Shown: one piece after another, positions 24,790 through 34,496 of the stretch
Layout of the letters: every line of letters begins with the position of its first letter
Numbering within the stretch: position 1 is the first letter of the stretch
Assembly: GCF_020509005.1 (NCBI RefSeq)
Contig: NC_063012.1
Span: forward strand, 4,650,001-4,714,000
DNA length: 64,000 nt
Source of the DNA: Fulvia fulva
Taxonomy: Eukaryota; Ascomycota; Dothideomycetes; Mycosphaerellales; Mycosphaerellaceae
Direction of reading: 5' to 3'
Made by a program: the position numbers and the translations under genes
Notes under the pieces: generated by a model
What the model saw: only the letters and a program-made list of their open reading frames with translations
What the model was told of the DNA's origin: nothing
The model's database searches: none

Positions 24790-25023
24790 TATTAAATAGG
24801 TACGAGTTACGTAGTAGTAGAAGACGACGGATTATACGAAAGACGAAGAAGGACCTAATAGAATAGCGTGTATCTATATATAGTATCGCTAGTATTAGTA
24901 TAGGTAGATACTAGGTGTCCGGATGTTTACTAGCCTATAGGCTAGTAAACCCTAGTCACGTGATCTAGTCATATTATATACCTATACCTATATGCTTGAC
25001 CTACGGCCTATATATTCTTAACA
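24790..25023 (-). repeat. copia LTR (5' LTR of minus-strand element), RIPed
   Basis: A 234-bp block that aligns with the solo LTR at 5311-5528 on the opposite strand at both ends: minus-strand start TGTTAAGAATATATAGG and end CGTACCTATTTAATA. The middle shares the TACGCTATT...TCCTTCTTCGTCTTT block. Its 5' flank (25024 onward) is the LINE-leader-like module; no duplication is visible because the element's 3' end is missing. Confidence 0.75.
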
Positions 25024-25115
25024 TACTTTATAGATCGTTAGAATAGCCTTAATAAGGGCTTTCGAATATATCGTATTTAGTAATAGCGCCGATAGACGTT
25101 AAGCCTTTAGGTTAA
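25024..25115 (-). repeat. LINE-leader-like module
   Basis: The reverse complement matches the leader of the LINE at 6897-11893 (about 6945-7005), allowing RIP changes: the attcgaaagcccttattaagg block followed by a gatctataaag block. It sits between a pogo-like transposase fragment and the copia LTR. Confidence 0.6.
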
Positions 25116-25560
25116 AGATATTATCCTCGTTATATACGCTATACTTAGTAATCGTCTCTTATATAAGCTTAAACTAGGCGCTTATAACTTCTAGATCTTC
25201 CTAGAGTATTCTCTAACGGTCCTTTACTCGGTTAAAGGCCGTTTTAAGCTCAGTAGAGCGCGAAACAAATCTCTCTACCTAGTTCTTACCTACTAGATCC
25301 GCGTCGCGTTTACCGAGTAGCTTGTCCGCTATATCTACTACCTCGCTAAGGGTAGGCGCGAATCCTCGCGAATCGAGGTCGAGGATATATCGAATAATCG
25401 TCTATTCTTCGGTTAACGTAAGTTTATACTAGATAGGGCGAGTATCGACGCGAGGAGTAGTTCCGTAGTACCGGCTAGTTAGCGTCGAACAAGGTCTATA
25501 ATAGACTATAGCTACGCGTAGGAGACTCAGAAATTAGCCCTAACTATAGGTAGAGGAGGT
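25116..25560 (-). pseudogene. pogo/Fot1-like transposase, N-terminal DNA-binding part
   Basis: Read through RIP stops, the minus strand encodes a CENP-B/Tc5-type helix-turn-helix region: LDLDSRGFAPTLSEVVDIAD, LLGKRDADLVGKNWVERF, STELKTAFNRVKDR and EDNIFN at the start of the DDE domain, where recognisable sequence stops. It differs from the Fot1-like element at 36213-55920, so it is a second pogo lineage. The DDE domain is absent. Confidence 0.7.
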
Positions 25561-25715
25561 AGGAGTAATTCTGCCTTCTTAATTAGACGATTATATATTG
25601 TGTTATTAAGACATAGCACAATAATTAAGAAGTTAGTCGTACTAAGACAAAATTACTAGCTTACTAGTATTCCTAGCTTACTAGTACTTTACGTTATATA
25701 TATAATATTAAGGTC
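25561..25715. other. RIPed DNA with an inverted repeat
   Basis: No coding signal. An imperfect inverted repeat (attgtg...cacaat, about 25595-25630) is visible; it could be a remnant of transposon ends. Confidence 0.3.
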
Positions 25716-25951
25716 TGTTGAAACAGGTACGGGTGGATAGTAGCGGAGTGGAGTAAGAGATCAATCTTCAACTGACTAATAGCACGAGCATGTAGCAATA
25801 TATCAGGAACCAATATGTTGATTGTGTTAGATGTCTATCTAAGCTAAAGGGGAGAGAAGGTATCTCCCTACAAGCTGAGTCATTGTGGATGCCTCAGGCT
25901 GCCAGATCACTTCCTGATTGTTGACTCCCTTTGAGATGCTACATCTTAACA
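25716..25951 (-). repeat. solo LTR, copia-type, un-RIPed
   Basis: A 236-bp block starting TGTTGAAACAGG and ending CATCTTAACA, flanked by a perfect 5-bp duplication aggtc at 25711-25715 and 25952-25956. The minus-strand end CGTACCTGTTTCAACA matches the end of the solo LTR at 5311-5528, so it is a related but distinct family on the minus strand. It marks the exact border between RIP-saturated DNA and the gene island. Confidence 0.9.
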
Positions 25952-25956
25952 AGGTC

Positions 25957-26540
25957 TAATAAAATTTACGTACTTTTCTAACTATACGTTCTAGTATTGT
26001 AATTGAATCTGTTTTTCCTAGTGAGGCTTAGATGCTCCGCCAAGAAAGCTTGCGCACTGGACACCTGAGGCACGAAGATAAGGGCCCAGCACGCTTCCGG
26101 CACAGGAGCGGCTGATTTAGGAGGTAGCTGCCTCCGGCGACCACGATAAGCATCTGTAGAGACTCCACTAACAAAGCTCTCACAGCTACGCTCTTGGATC
26201 ATCCTCTCGGCCAGGCTGTGACCTCACTGGCGCGTGAGATCTATGGCTAAAGGCCAAATGGGGTCGACGATGTGCGTGCTGCTATAGCGCATCTTGCGCG
26301 AGCTGTTACGTGTACATTGTCCGAGGGCATTGCATGCGTGCAGTATCTAGGTGACCGGGTTCTGGATGGCATCCCGGATATGGCTGAAAATATCCGTGAA
26401 GACTTCTCCCACAGCTCTAGTCCGAAGATCAAGGGTTCCACTGCTGACTGTGCCAGCTCTACTAACATAGTCTTGCCTTCTCATCGTTGCTCGGCCAAGT
26501 TCGTCTCTGCGCAGACAATCCCACGCCTACAGCACCAGTC
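25957..26540. other. intergenic, upstream of the MATE gene
   Basis: Ordinary composition after the first ~60 bp. Short frames exist on both strands but have no recognisable domain. Presumably promoter and 5' UTR of the transporter. Confidence 0.5.
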
Positions 26541-28106
26541 ATGGAGGGCATACAAGATGACTTCAAGGGTGCTCATACCTGGCTGCCACGATTCCTGAAA
26601 CCCAACAGAGCCAAACGTGCTTCGACCTCGAAACCGGCAGATGAGACCACATCTTTGCTTCCTGAACCAGAAGACGAGGAACCATTCGAGAGCGACATAT
26701 CAGAGATTGAAGATGCTCCATGGCACAAGAGGATCTTACCAGAGTTTTGGATACTTTTCAAAGGCTCTATCCCGGTCATTCTTGCCTACACTTTGCAAAA
26801 CTCATTGCAGACCATCTCAGTACTGATCGTTGGGCGAGTCAGCCCTGAAGCATTGGCTGTAGCTGCTTTCAGCTACATGTTCGCCATGGCCACTGCATGG
26901 CTTATTGGCATGGGAGGGACGACAGCTATTGACACACTGGCATCGGCATCTTTCACGGGTAGCAAGAACAAGCACGATCTTGGCATTATCCTGCAACGAG
27001 CCTTCGTGGTCTTAACCGTATTCTACATCCCCGTCGCTGTCCTCTGGCTTTGCTCCGAACCAGTCTTCAAATCGCTCGGGCAAGAGGACTACATTGCTCG
27101 AGACTCAGCCCAATTCCTCAGTATGTTGATACCAGGCGGCTTCGGCTATATCTACTTCGAGTGCATGAAGAAATATCTACAAGCGCAACAAATTATGCGC
27201 CCTGGAACCTACGTGCTTCTGATCACGTCTCCTTTCAATGCTGGACTCAACTATCTCTTCATATACACCTTCAAGCTCGGCCTCATGGGTGCGCCACTTG
27301 CAACAGGAATCAGCTACTGGCTGTCTTTCTTGCTCTTGCTGGCCTACTGCAGATTCGTTGCTGGCTATGAATGTTGGGGCGGCTTGGATCGCCGCTGCTT
27401 TAATAACATTCTGAGCTTCGCGCGCATCGCAATACTTGGTGTCGTTCATGTCGGCACCGAGTGGTGGGCCTTCGAGATCGTTGCTATTGTGGCTGGACAA
27501 TTGGGCACGATCCCCCTTGCTGCGCAGTCCGTGATCATGACCGCTGATCAAGTTTTGAACACAATTCCATTCGGCGTTGGAGTTGCAACATCGTCAAGAA
27601 TCGGAAATCTACTCGGATCAAAGAGCGCCAAAGGCGCTGCCTTATCAGCCAATACTGCTGCCGTGCTCTCGATGGTTCTGGGCGCCATCGTGCTAGCAAT
27701 TTTGATGGCTACCAAGAACAACTTCGCGAGACTCTTCAACGACGACGACCAAGTAGTCAGACTCACTGCCGAAGTGCTTCCGTACGTGGCACTCTTCCAG
27801 ATCGCGGACGGTCTCAACGGATCATGCGGTGGCGCTTTGCGTGGCATGGGTAGGCAGCATGTTGGTGCCATTGTCAACGTTGTCAGCTACTACTGTGGTG
27901 CTTTACCACCCGGCATCTACCTCGCGAAGCAAGGCGGCTGGGGCCTCGCCGGTCTTTGGGTGGGACAGTGCATCGCGCTCTATCTCGTTGGCATCATCGA
28001 ATGGGCAGTCGTGGCATTCAGTAACTGGGAAAAGCAGGTTGAGAACGCCTTCCGCCGAATGGACCATGACGATGTGACCGAACAGGGCGATGGAGATAGG
28101 CTGTGA
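26541..28106 (+). CDS. MATE-family multidrug/toxin efflux transporter
   Basis: Cation-coupled antiporter of the plasma or vacuolar membrane that exports small organic compounds. Single exon, 521 residues, normal for fungal MATE proteins. A hydrophilic N-terminal tail (~75 residues, rich in E/D) precedes about twelve hydrophobic segments in two MatE repeats. Family blocks visible: GMGGTTAIDTLASASFTGS in the first repeat, GTEWWAFEIVAIVAGQLG with AAQSVIMTADQVLNTIPFG and SSRIGNLLGS in the second. I chose ATG 26541 because it has G at -3 and +4; the open frame extends upstream without another ATG. No cluster partners beside it, so the substrate cannot be inferred. It resembles the yeast ERC1/YDR338C group (family knowledge). 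Confidence 0.93.
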   Translation: MEGIQDDFKGAHTWLPRFLKPNRAKRASTSKPADETTSLLPEPEDEEPFESDISEIEDAPWHKRILPEFWILFKGSIPVILAYTLQNSLQTISVLIVGRVSPEALAVAAFSYMFAMATAWLIGMGGTTAIDTLASASFTGSKNKHDLGIILQRAFVVLTVFYIPVAVLWLCSEPVFKSLGQEDYIARDSAQFLSMLIPGGFGYIYFECMKKYLQAQQIMRPGTYVLLITSPFNAGLNYLFIYTFKLGLMGAPLATGISYWLSFLLLLAYCRFVAGYECWGGLDRRCFNNILSFARIAILGVVHVGTEWWAFEIVAIVAGQLGTIPLAAQSVIMTADQVLNTIPFGVGVATSSRIGNLLGSKSAKGAALSANTAAVLSMVLGAIVLAILMATKNNFARLFNDDDQVVRLTAEVLPYVALFQIADGLNGSCGGALRGMGRQHVGAIVNVVSYYCGALPPGIYLAKQGGWGLAGLWVGQCIALYLVGIIEWAVVAFSNWEKQVENAFRRMDHDDVTEQGDGDRL

Positions 28107-28830
28107 TGCGGTGAGCCCCCTCCGAGATAGCCATAGATACCGTGAATGCTGCCTGCATTACTCAATCGTAAGTTCGAATCGCTCTTGGACGTGTCTCGCG
28201 TTGCTTCTGGTCCAGCGTCGGCACTTGCAGTCTTTGCACCGCTGACGCGACCATCGCGAGCAACGGCGACCTTGATGACCTTCTTCGAGTATATAGTTAC
28301 GATCATGCGTCTGCTAGCTTCCTCGCCTGCGACCACACAGCAACACCCCGGTAAGCTCCATGCTTGGCCTACGATCGAGCTTCTTCCTCGAGCTCCCCAC
28401 TTCTTATCTCCAGACACAATCTTTCCACAACCTCGATCGAGCCCTACCATTGACAAGGACCATTGACTAAGTCTGATGTCGCCTCTCATGCAAGATGCCT
28501 GCCATGCATGCCCAGTCTCGCGAGTCTGCGTCTACCACGTAACAGCAATGGCCCCTGCAGGTCGACCCAGCTGCCGAACGCTGCCTATCATCGACAGGAA
28601 CAAGGAAAGTATGGCAAGCCTCAGATCACCTTGACATCATGGGCTCGCGATCGTGCAGCTGCAGCAAGCTGCGCCGAGAGCTCCCCAGAAATGGCAGTAT
28701 GGTTTCCGATGTTAGGTAAGGACAATGGAGGAGCCATTGCTCGGGGAGATTGTAGGCATTGCAGCCGGGGGGTATAAGCAGGAGAGATTCCCGAACTCAG
28801 AGAGGTTCTTCGATTCTGCTGTTGGAAGAA
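28107..28830. other. intergenic
   Basis: About 720 bp of ordinary composition between two plus-strand genes. Frames present on both strands show no domain or splice structure. Expected to hold the MATE 3' UTR and the promoter of the ureohydrolase. Confidence 0.5.
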
Positions 28831-30290
28831 ATGGTCTGCCTGCTCTGCTTGTCCATCACGATGCTGAAAATATTTGGCACAGTGGCTGCTTTTGCAGCTG
28901 CTGTGAGGGCCCATGGAGATCATGGAAGTGATCAGGAACCACTTCAAGGGCCGCACAAGAGCTTGTGGTACAACACGCTGCCTGGGGATGGTGGTACTCA
29001 AGTACGCGCAGCTCGAAGTTTAGCATAAAGTATTTGTAGCTGATCGATATCACAGGCAGACTCCGTCTTCTCCGGCATCTCAACTTTTGGACGAGTCCAA
29101 TACTCCCCATGCCTCATGACAGATGATGTGAAGTACGACATTGCCTTCATCGGTGCGCCATTCGACACCGGCACTTCGTACCGCCCGGGAGCCAGATTTG
29201 GCCCAAGTGGAATCAGACAGGGTAGTCGCCGCCTGAATCTCTAGTACGTACACAAAGGCTTACAGCGAATGTGAGTTGAGGCTCACGCAAGGTCCGATTC
29301 AGTGGTGGCTACAATGTGCCACTGGATGCCAACCCATTCAACGACTGGGCGACCGTCATCGATTGTGGTGACATCCCTGTGACTTCGTAAGTACCCGACA
29401 TGATACTCCAGGAGAATGTCAGCTGATAGATACAGATACGACAACTCCTGGGCCCTTCACCAAATCGAAGAAGGCCACAACAGCGTCATCATGCGCAAAC
29501 CCGCTACAAACGCCTCCTTGCCCGGCATCTCCAAGCACGGCAAGACACTCCCACGAGTCATCACCCTTGGCGGTGACCACACTATCACCCTGCCACTCCT
29601 CCGAAGCATGAACCGCGCCTACGGTCCCATAACCGTGATCGTAAGCAAATTGAAGGGTGCCCGGCATCTTCATGTGTTCAAGACATCTGCTGACCATGTA
29701 CCCTTTGCTTTCAGCACTTCGACTCCCACCTCGACACCTGGCGACCGAAGGTCTTCGGCGGTGCACCCTCTAAGATTGCTTCCATCAACCACGGCACCTA
29801 CTTCTACCACGCCGCGCAAGAGGGACTCCTGCGCAACGACACGAACATCCACGCCGGAATCCGCACGACCCTTTCTGGCCTGTCAGACTATGAGAATGAC
29901 GGATACTGCGGCTTCCATATCGTCGAAGCGAGGGAGATTGACACTATTGGCATGGAAGGGATCATCAAGAAAATTCATGAAAGGGTTGGACATGAGAATC
30001 CCGTTTATTTGAGCATAGACATAGACACGCTCGATCCAGCATTTGCGCCTGCGACTGGGACGCCAGAGACAGGTGGGTGGAGTACGCGGGAGTTGAGGAC
30101 GATTGTGAGGGGGTTGAAGGGAATCAACTTGGTTGCGGCGGATGTGGTCGAGGTGGCCCCGGCTTACGACACGAACGCGGAGCTGACGACGATGGCGGCC
30201 GCTGATACGTTGTATGAGGTTATGAGTTTGATGGTTTTGAATGGGCCGTTGACAAAGACTGCTACTGTTGAAGCGAAGGGGGAGACGTGA
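28831..30290 (+). CDS. secreted agmatinase-like ureohydrolase (5 exons)
   Basis: Mn-dependent ureohydrolase; family members hydrolyse agmatine (or a related guanidino compound) to putrescine and urea. Exons 28831-29001, 29056-29243, 29303-29386, 29436-29640, 29715-30290, all introns GT-AG and frame-consistent, giving 407 residues. The N-terminus is a signal peptide (hydrophobic [17 protein letters not shown]), so the product is probably secreted or vacuolar. Metal ligands are all present: GGDH (H196), HFDSHLD (D219, H221, D223) and SIDIDTLDP (D318, D320). ATG 28861 is an alternative start that keeps the signal peptide. The active site is complete, so activity is plausible; agmatinase versus another guanidino-ureohydrolase cannot be settled from sequence. 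Confidence 0.92.
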
Positions 30291-30494
30291 AGCAAGAGTG
30301 TGCAACATGTATCATTTGTTGTCTCGAAGGCGAGTAGGTAGTGAAGCTATGTACAGCAATGTCATGTAGACACGAACAACGGTTTCACTACGTTCTGTTG
30401 GCAGAGGATCCCTCAACGTCCAAGAAAGACACCAGTTGTTGGAAAGAGCGAAATAATCTCCTTTCCCATGTGGGAGATGCCATCCTGGGCCCGC

Positions 30495-31740
30495 CTAGGC
30501 AATCCACTCGGCTTGGAAGATGAAAGTCAGCTGCGGCCAAGTCTGGCCCATTGCTGCAAAAACGTTAGCGGTACCTAGGAACTGATGTTAGTATGAAGCA
30601 TACCATCCAGATCATGACCGGTGGTCGTGGCTTTGGCTGGCATCGGCGCGTCCTTCAAAAGGCCTCGCTGGCTGGGGTGACGATATGGTCTCAGGCCGAG
30701 CACATTCATAGCGCGACGAAACTTGAGGTTTTCGCTTTCGCACATGTCAGATAGGTCTTGCCTTGGGACAGTGACTGCTTGGGCTGCGGAGACGCAGGCT
30801 GTTCCAATCTCCGTCTCAATGTCGCTCAGCTCGAAGCGCTTCGCTGCCACCGGGCGTGGTGCCAGGGTGAGATAGCAGAGCGTGGTCTTGAGCTTCTCAA
30901 AAGTGTGGTAGCGGTGGTTGAGGAGGCGAGGCCATGACGCATCGTCCTCTTGTGCGAACCTCGTCTCGACGAAGTGTACGTTCAGACCGAAATGGCGATA
31001 TAAGACCTGGCAATCAAGTCAGAACTGGCTGGAATGAGAGCTCAATGAGGCTTGTGGCCTACCGCAGCATATTTCGCGAAGCCACCGGCTGGGTCTATCC
31101 TTTCTCTCCAACCCCCGCAGTATTCCTCATCCCATTCGTGTTCCCATGCTAGGAACAAGTCGTTCATTCGATCGACTACTATGACGTTGCAAGTGTTCAT
31201 ACAATTGTCCGGGTCGATGTCGTGTTTGCAAGTCCAGCAAAGCTCTTTGTCGCCCACTTACAAGCTTTCTGGCACTTGTCAGTGTTAAAGTATTCATGAT
31301 CGTCGCAAGGACCGCAGAACGACACGGGGTCATCAAAGGCTTGATCATTGAGTGGGGAGTAGATATCCGGCATGTGGTCCATAGGCGCACATTTCCCTTC
31401 AAAGTGATGGAAAGCTTCAGACCAAGTCGCCGTGAGTGGATCGCCCGAGTCCCACAGGTCTGTGGCGATCTGGTGTTTGGCAGCTTTGAGGAGTAGTGCT
31501 TCTATGGCCAACTCGATCTCGGCTGGAAGTCTGGTGACGTGCACTTTCGGGCCCCGGCCGAATCGATGGCACAGGCGGAGAGTGTGTAGTGTTGGTGCTG
31601 CTTTGGAGTATGCTTCGAGGGCCTCGCCGAGCTGGTCTGGACGGACTGGTGTTGCCCTATGCAATGTCAGTGGCCGTACATGTATGCAAGGCAATGTGAT
31701 GATGATACCATGCTATTGTGGCTTTGGTCGTGATCACCAT
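30495..31740 (-). CDS. unrecognised 334-residue protein (5 exons)
   Basis: No family recognised. Model on the minus strand: exons 31709-31740, 31262-31656, 31063-31178, 30604-31006, 30495-30553; introns 52, 83, 56 and 50 nt, all GT-AG, total 1005 nt. The start is ATG at 31738-31740 and the stop TAG at 30495-30497. The N-terminal third has LRLCHRFGRG and LPAEIELAIEALLLKAA (an F-box-like LPxEI start, weak). Later come a cysteine cluster (FCGPCDDHEYFNTDKC), aromatic/acidic WEHEWDEEYCGGWRERID, and ETRFAQEDDASWPRLL. No signal peptide or membrane segment. It converges with the ureohydrolase, 204 bp apart. The donor of intron 2 is a perfect GTAAGT; that intron is open in one other frame (see findings). 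Confidence 0.75.
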
Positions 31741-32512
31741 GGTGAGTGAGTGAAGCGCCGATCTGTCGTGAATCTATCGGCTGCCAGCGACAAAGTTTTT
31801 GGGAGGATGGTGCTGAGTGGGCTGAAGTCCAGGTGAGGTCGAAAGAAAGTCGGCGGTCAACTGCGCGTAGGCCAGGCACCAACGCGCATGCAGGGATGCG
31901 CGCGAAGTCTGTTTCGCGAGGAAGGCACGAAGGCTCTCTATGCAAGATCATCAATATCGTGACCAGCAGATTGCAGTGGCATGCCTGGACTTGCAAAAGT
32001 GTGCGATGTCTGCTCCCATACATTACTTACTCTTCGTCTCTTCAGCAGCTACGGTCCGTGTTCCGCTGTCACCCTGCTAGCCAGCACTTGCCGTGAATCG
32101 TTCTGTCTCAACGACCTTTCTGTGGGCAAACGAGATGTCAACGTCGCTTCGGCATCGGCGTATCAATCTTGCTGGCAATGTGCACTTCACCATCTTGCGC
32201 TAGCCATCCAGCACCTACCGGCAGAAGCCTTATGGGGTGGGATGGTTGCACGTGGTCCATGGTAAGTGCATGGCTGTGTCATGGCCGCACAGGAGCGCGG
32301 CTTCTGCGACTTGGTTCGCGTTGCGAGGAACGTTGCTGGCTGCCATCCACAGTCCGCCGAAGGAACGTGAGGAACTATCATTGAACCATCTCTTGAGCTT
32401 GTACGTCACGCATATGTACACAGAGCTGCAATGACGCAGAACAGCCATTGGAAATCAGTCACAAGCTCTCTTGCGCCTCCGCCGTGTATCCCTTCAGATA
32501 CCCACATCGCAT
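31741..32512. other. intergenic
   Basis: Between two minus-strand genes. Short frames on both strands have no domain, compositional bias or splice pattern that I can support. It should contain the promoter of the 334-residue gene and the COX12 3' UTR. Confidence 0.5.
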
Positions 32513-32983
32513 CTATTGGTCCAACCTCGTCGGGAAAGTTCCATTCTCTCTTTGATCATCCCAGCGTCCTGTCCATGATGCCGGGCATAGAGAGCGGTAG
32601 GCAAGGTAGAACTATACCATGTTAGTGTCCTCTCCTCTTTCTCTCCCCAGACTGTCTGTTCTCGTACCTGACGGCAAGGCTTGAAGTCCTCGCCCTTGGC
32701 GAGAATGCACTTGTGGTAGTCGACGTAGTTCTGCCAGCAGTGCTTGGTCTGGTTCTGGTTCGGGAAGCGGGCATCGAAGCCTGGAACAGTCAGATCGTGT
32801 CGGTCTCGAGTGGTATGGTCATGACAGCATGCGCGATGCCTTCGAAGGATCCTGGAAGTGGTTATAGGTACATACCGGCTGCGAGATATGTTAGCGGCGC
32901 TTCTCTCGGCATATAGTTTCGCGTGGCATCATACCTGTCACGAACTTGAAGGGCATGGTGACGCGCTCCTCATCGTCAGACAT
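32513..32983 (-). CDS. COX12: cytochrome c oxidase subunit VIb (COX12/COX6B)
   Basis: Small intermembrane-space subunit of complex IV. Exons on the minus strand: 32935-32983, a 3-nt exon 32876-32878, 32668-32780, 32513-32611; 87 residues, close to the yeast length of 83. The twin cysteine motif is intact: C32-X9-C42 (CWQNYVDYHKC) and C53-X10-C64 (CRQFYLAYRSLC), the substrate pattern for Mia40 oxidative import. FDARFPNQNQTKHC and WDDQRENGTFP match the family. The 3-nt exon CCG lies between an acceptor CTCGCAG and a donor GTATGT and supplies Ala17 in the VTAGFDARF stretch. Skipping it also keeps the frame (86 residues). It is divergent from the B12D gene. Confidence 0.93.
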
Positions 32984-33241
32984 GTTGGCGGTAGTATTCG
33001 GTGGGTAGTGGGGTGTTAGTGAAGGTGCTTCGTCGCTGTGGTGTAAGTAAGTAGTCGCCAACGAATGATGCTGTCGTTTGAAGACGGGAAGGAGCTCACC
33101 AGCCAGTCAAAAGCAGGGATTACTCTACCACAAGCGGGATGTTCCGACAGCGACGTTCCTCACGTCAAGCTTGCATTGGCGCTCTTCTCGGCGACGACAC
33201 CCTCTCCACTCTACCAACGACACTCTCATACGAGTACGACC
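32984..33241. promoter_or_regulatory. shared divergent promoter region, COX12 / B12D gene
   Basis: About 258 bp separate the two start codons of oppositely transcribed mitochondrial genes. The right part is rich in CTCT/CACT stretches typical of fungal 5' UTRs. No specific factor site identified. Confidence 0.5.
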
Positions 33242-33663
33242 ATGCAGTCTACACGATTCCTAGCGGCCAACATGCTGCGCCAACAGCCAGCCTCGCTCCT
33301 GCGCACCCGCGCCGGTCAGATAACGAGGAGCTTCCAGACCACCTCGATCAGAAGAGCAGTCCCGGTAAGCATAACCAAGCAGCAAATTTGAGTACAGCCA
33401 TATGCTGACAATTCTGTAGAAGGAGGAACAATCCGGTATATGGAAACCCGCGACCAGAACACCATCTCCAGCTACTAACAAAGCCTACAGCCCACACCAT
33501 CTCCCAGCGTCTGCGCACCCTCAAGAAGATTCCTCCGGAGTTGATCCCCCTCGGTGTTGTCTTGGCCGCTGCCATTGGTGCCGCCATCTATAGCATAGGC
33601 CGCAAGCTTGTCGTCGACAAGACTCTGCGTCTGACGAGACAAGGAAAGCAGGCAGATCACTAG
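33242..33663 (+). CDS. B12D/MLRQ (NDUFA4-like) family mitochondrial protein
   Basis: Small single-span inner-membrane protein of the B12D/MLRQ family, members of which associate with respiratory complexes. Exons 33242-33364, 33420-33435 (16 nt), 33491-33663; 103 residues. The N-terminus is a mitochondrial presequence rich in R, S and T without acids (LRTRAGQITRSFQTTSIRRA). The family core follows: IPPELIPLGVVLAAAIGAAIYSIGRK, in which the hydrophobic segment is the membrane span, then LVVDKTLRLTRQ. Introns 33365-33419 and 33436-33490 are GT-AG; the second has a ctaac branch site. Start chosen because it begins the presequence; upstream frames lack one. The exact complex is not determined by the sequence. 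Confidence 0.88.
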
Positions 33664-34496
33664 AGGTGGAGAAGGAGCATAGCATTGTACAAAGGAAGTG
33701 GGAATCAGAATGCACCACACCTATTGAGTGATGCGGCAAAGGTCGCCAACGATCACAAACTTCATTCTCATATGTAGTGCGTCAATGGCAATGGTTCAGG
33801 GCAGGTTCCTCATAACATATCTGGGAAATGGCAGGCCGAGCCGTTTGATTCGAGAGCGTCCTTTGGTCGCCATAAACCTCGAGAACATACGTTTCAGGCG
33901 CCACGGCTGCAACGTGTAAGCATGCACGAAGCATGCGAGCCAGCGCGCCGACGGCCTGCGCCGTGATGCTAAGATGATTGCTGCACTGACCAGAAGTTGA
34001 ACAGCCCACGAGATGGAAATATGGCACCCTGAAGTATCCCTGACAGCTTCGAAGGTCATAGCACTTTGACGCCATCGCTTCCAATTGGATTTAATGGTCG
34101 GCTGTAACCACAGCCATCTACCAACGATGCTCGCCGAAGTGAACACTCGCAAAATCTATACCTGCCACAGAACCAAGCGTCGACGGATGCAAACTGCGGG
34201 GGTACCGAAGCTACAGCCTCAAGCAGCAGCCACGATTCCTACAAAGCAGAACTGAAGGGTGATCACTCCGTTACCACATCAAGAGCTCCGTACCGCACGC
34301 GAAAGCGCCCCATTGTAGCTTGCTGGGCTACAGACAAGTCAAGTGACGAGGAACTGCAAGAGCGCAATGCTACAGATGAAGTCCATATTCACGGTATGGA
34401 AAGCAACATGGCGTTCATTGCTGCTTACGATTACAAAAGAGCCAAGGTGAATGAAGCTCGTGCATAAAGGGCCCGCACACAACACCTTACACTTAC
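33664..34496. other. intergenic
   Basis: About 830 bp with ordinary composition. A 118-residue minus-strand frame (33796-34152) has no recognisable domain and I do not support it as a gene. Confidence 0.45.

Noticed and set aside
25978..26468. Minus-strand frames of 73-74 codons upstream of the MATE gene
   Set aside because: Too short and without domain or conserved start; likely promoter DNA.
27177..28489. Several minus-strand frames of 100-170 codons over and beyond the MATE gene
   Set aside because: They overlap a strongly supported gene on the other strand and have no recognisable domain.
31667..32023. 119-codon minus-strand open frame upstream of the 334-residue gene
   Set aside because: It overlaps the first intron and exon of the supported model and reads through its splice signals.
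33796..34152. 118-codon minus-strand open frame
   Set aside because: No family match, no presequence or splice context; length is compatible with chance in this composition.
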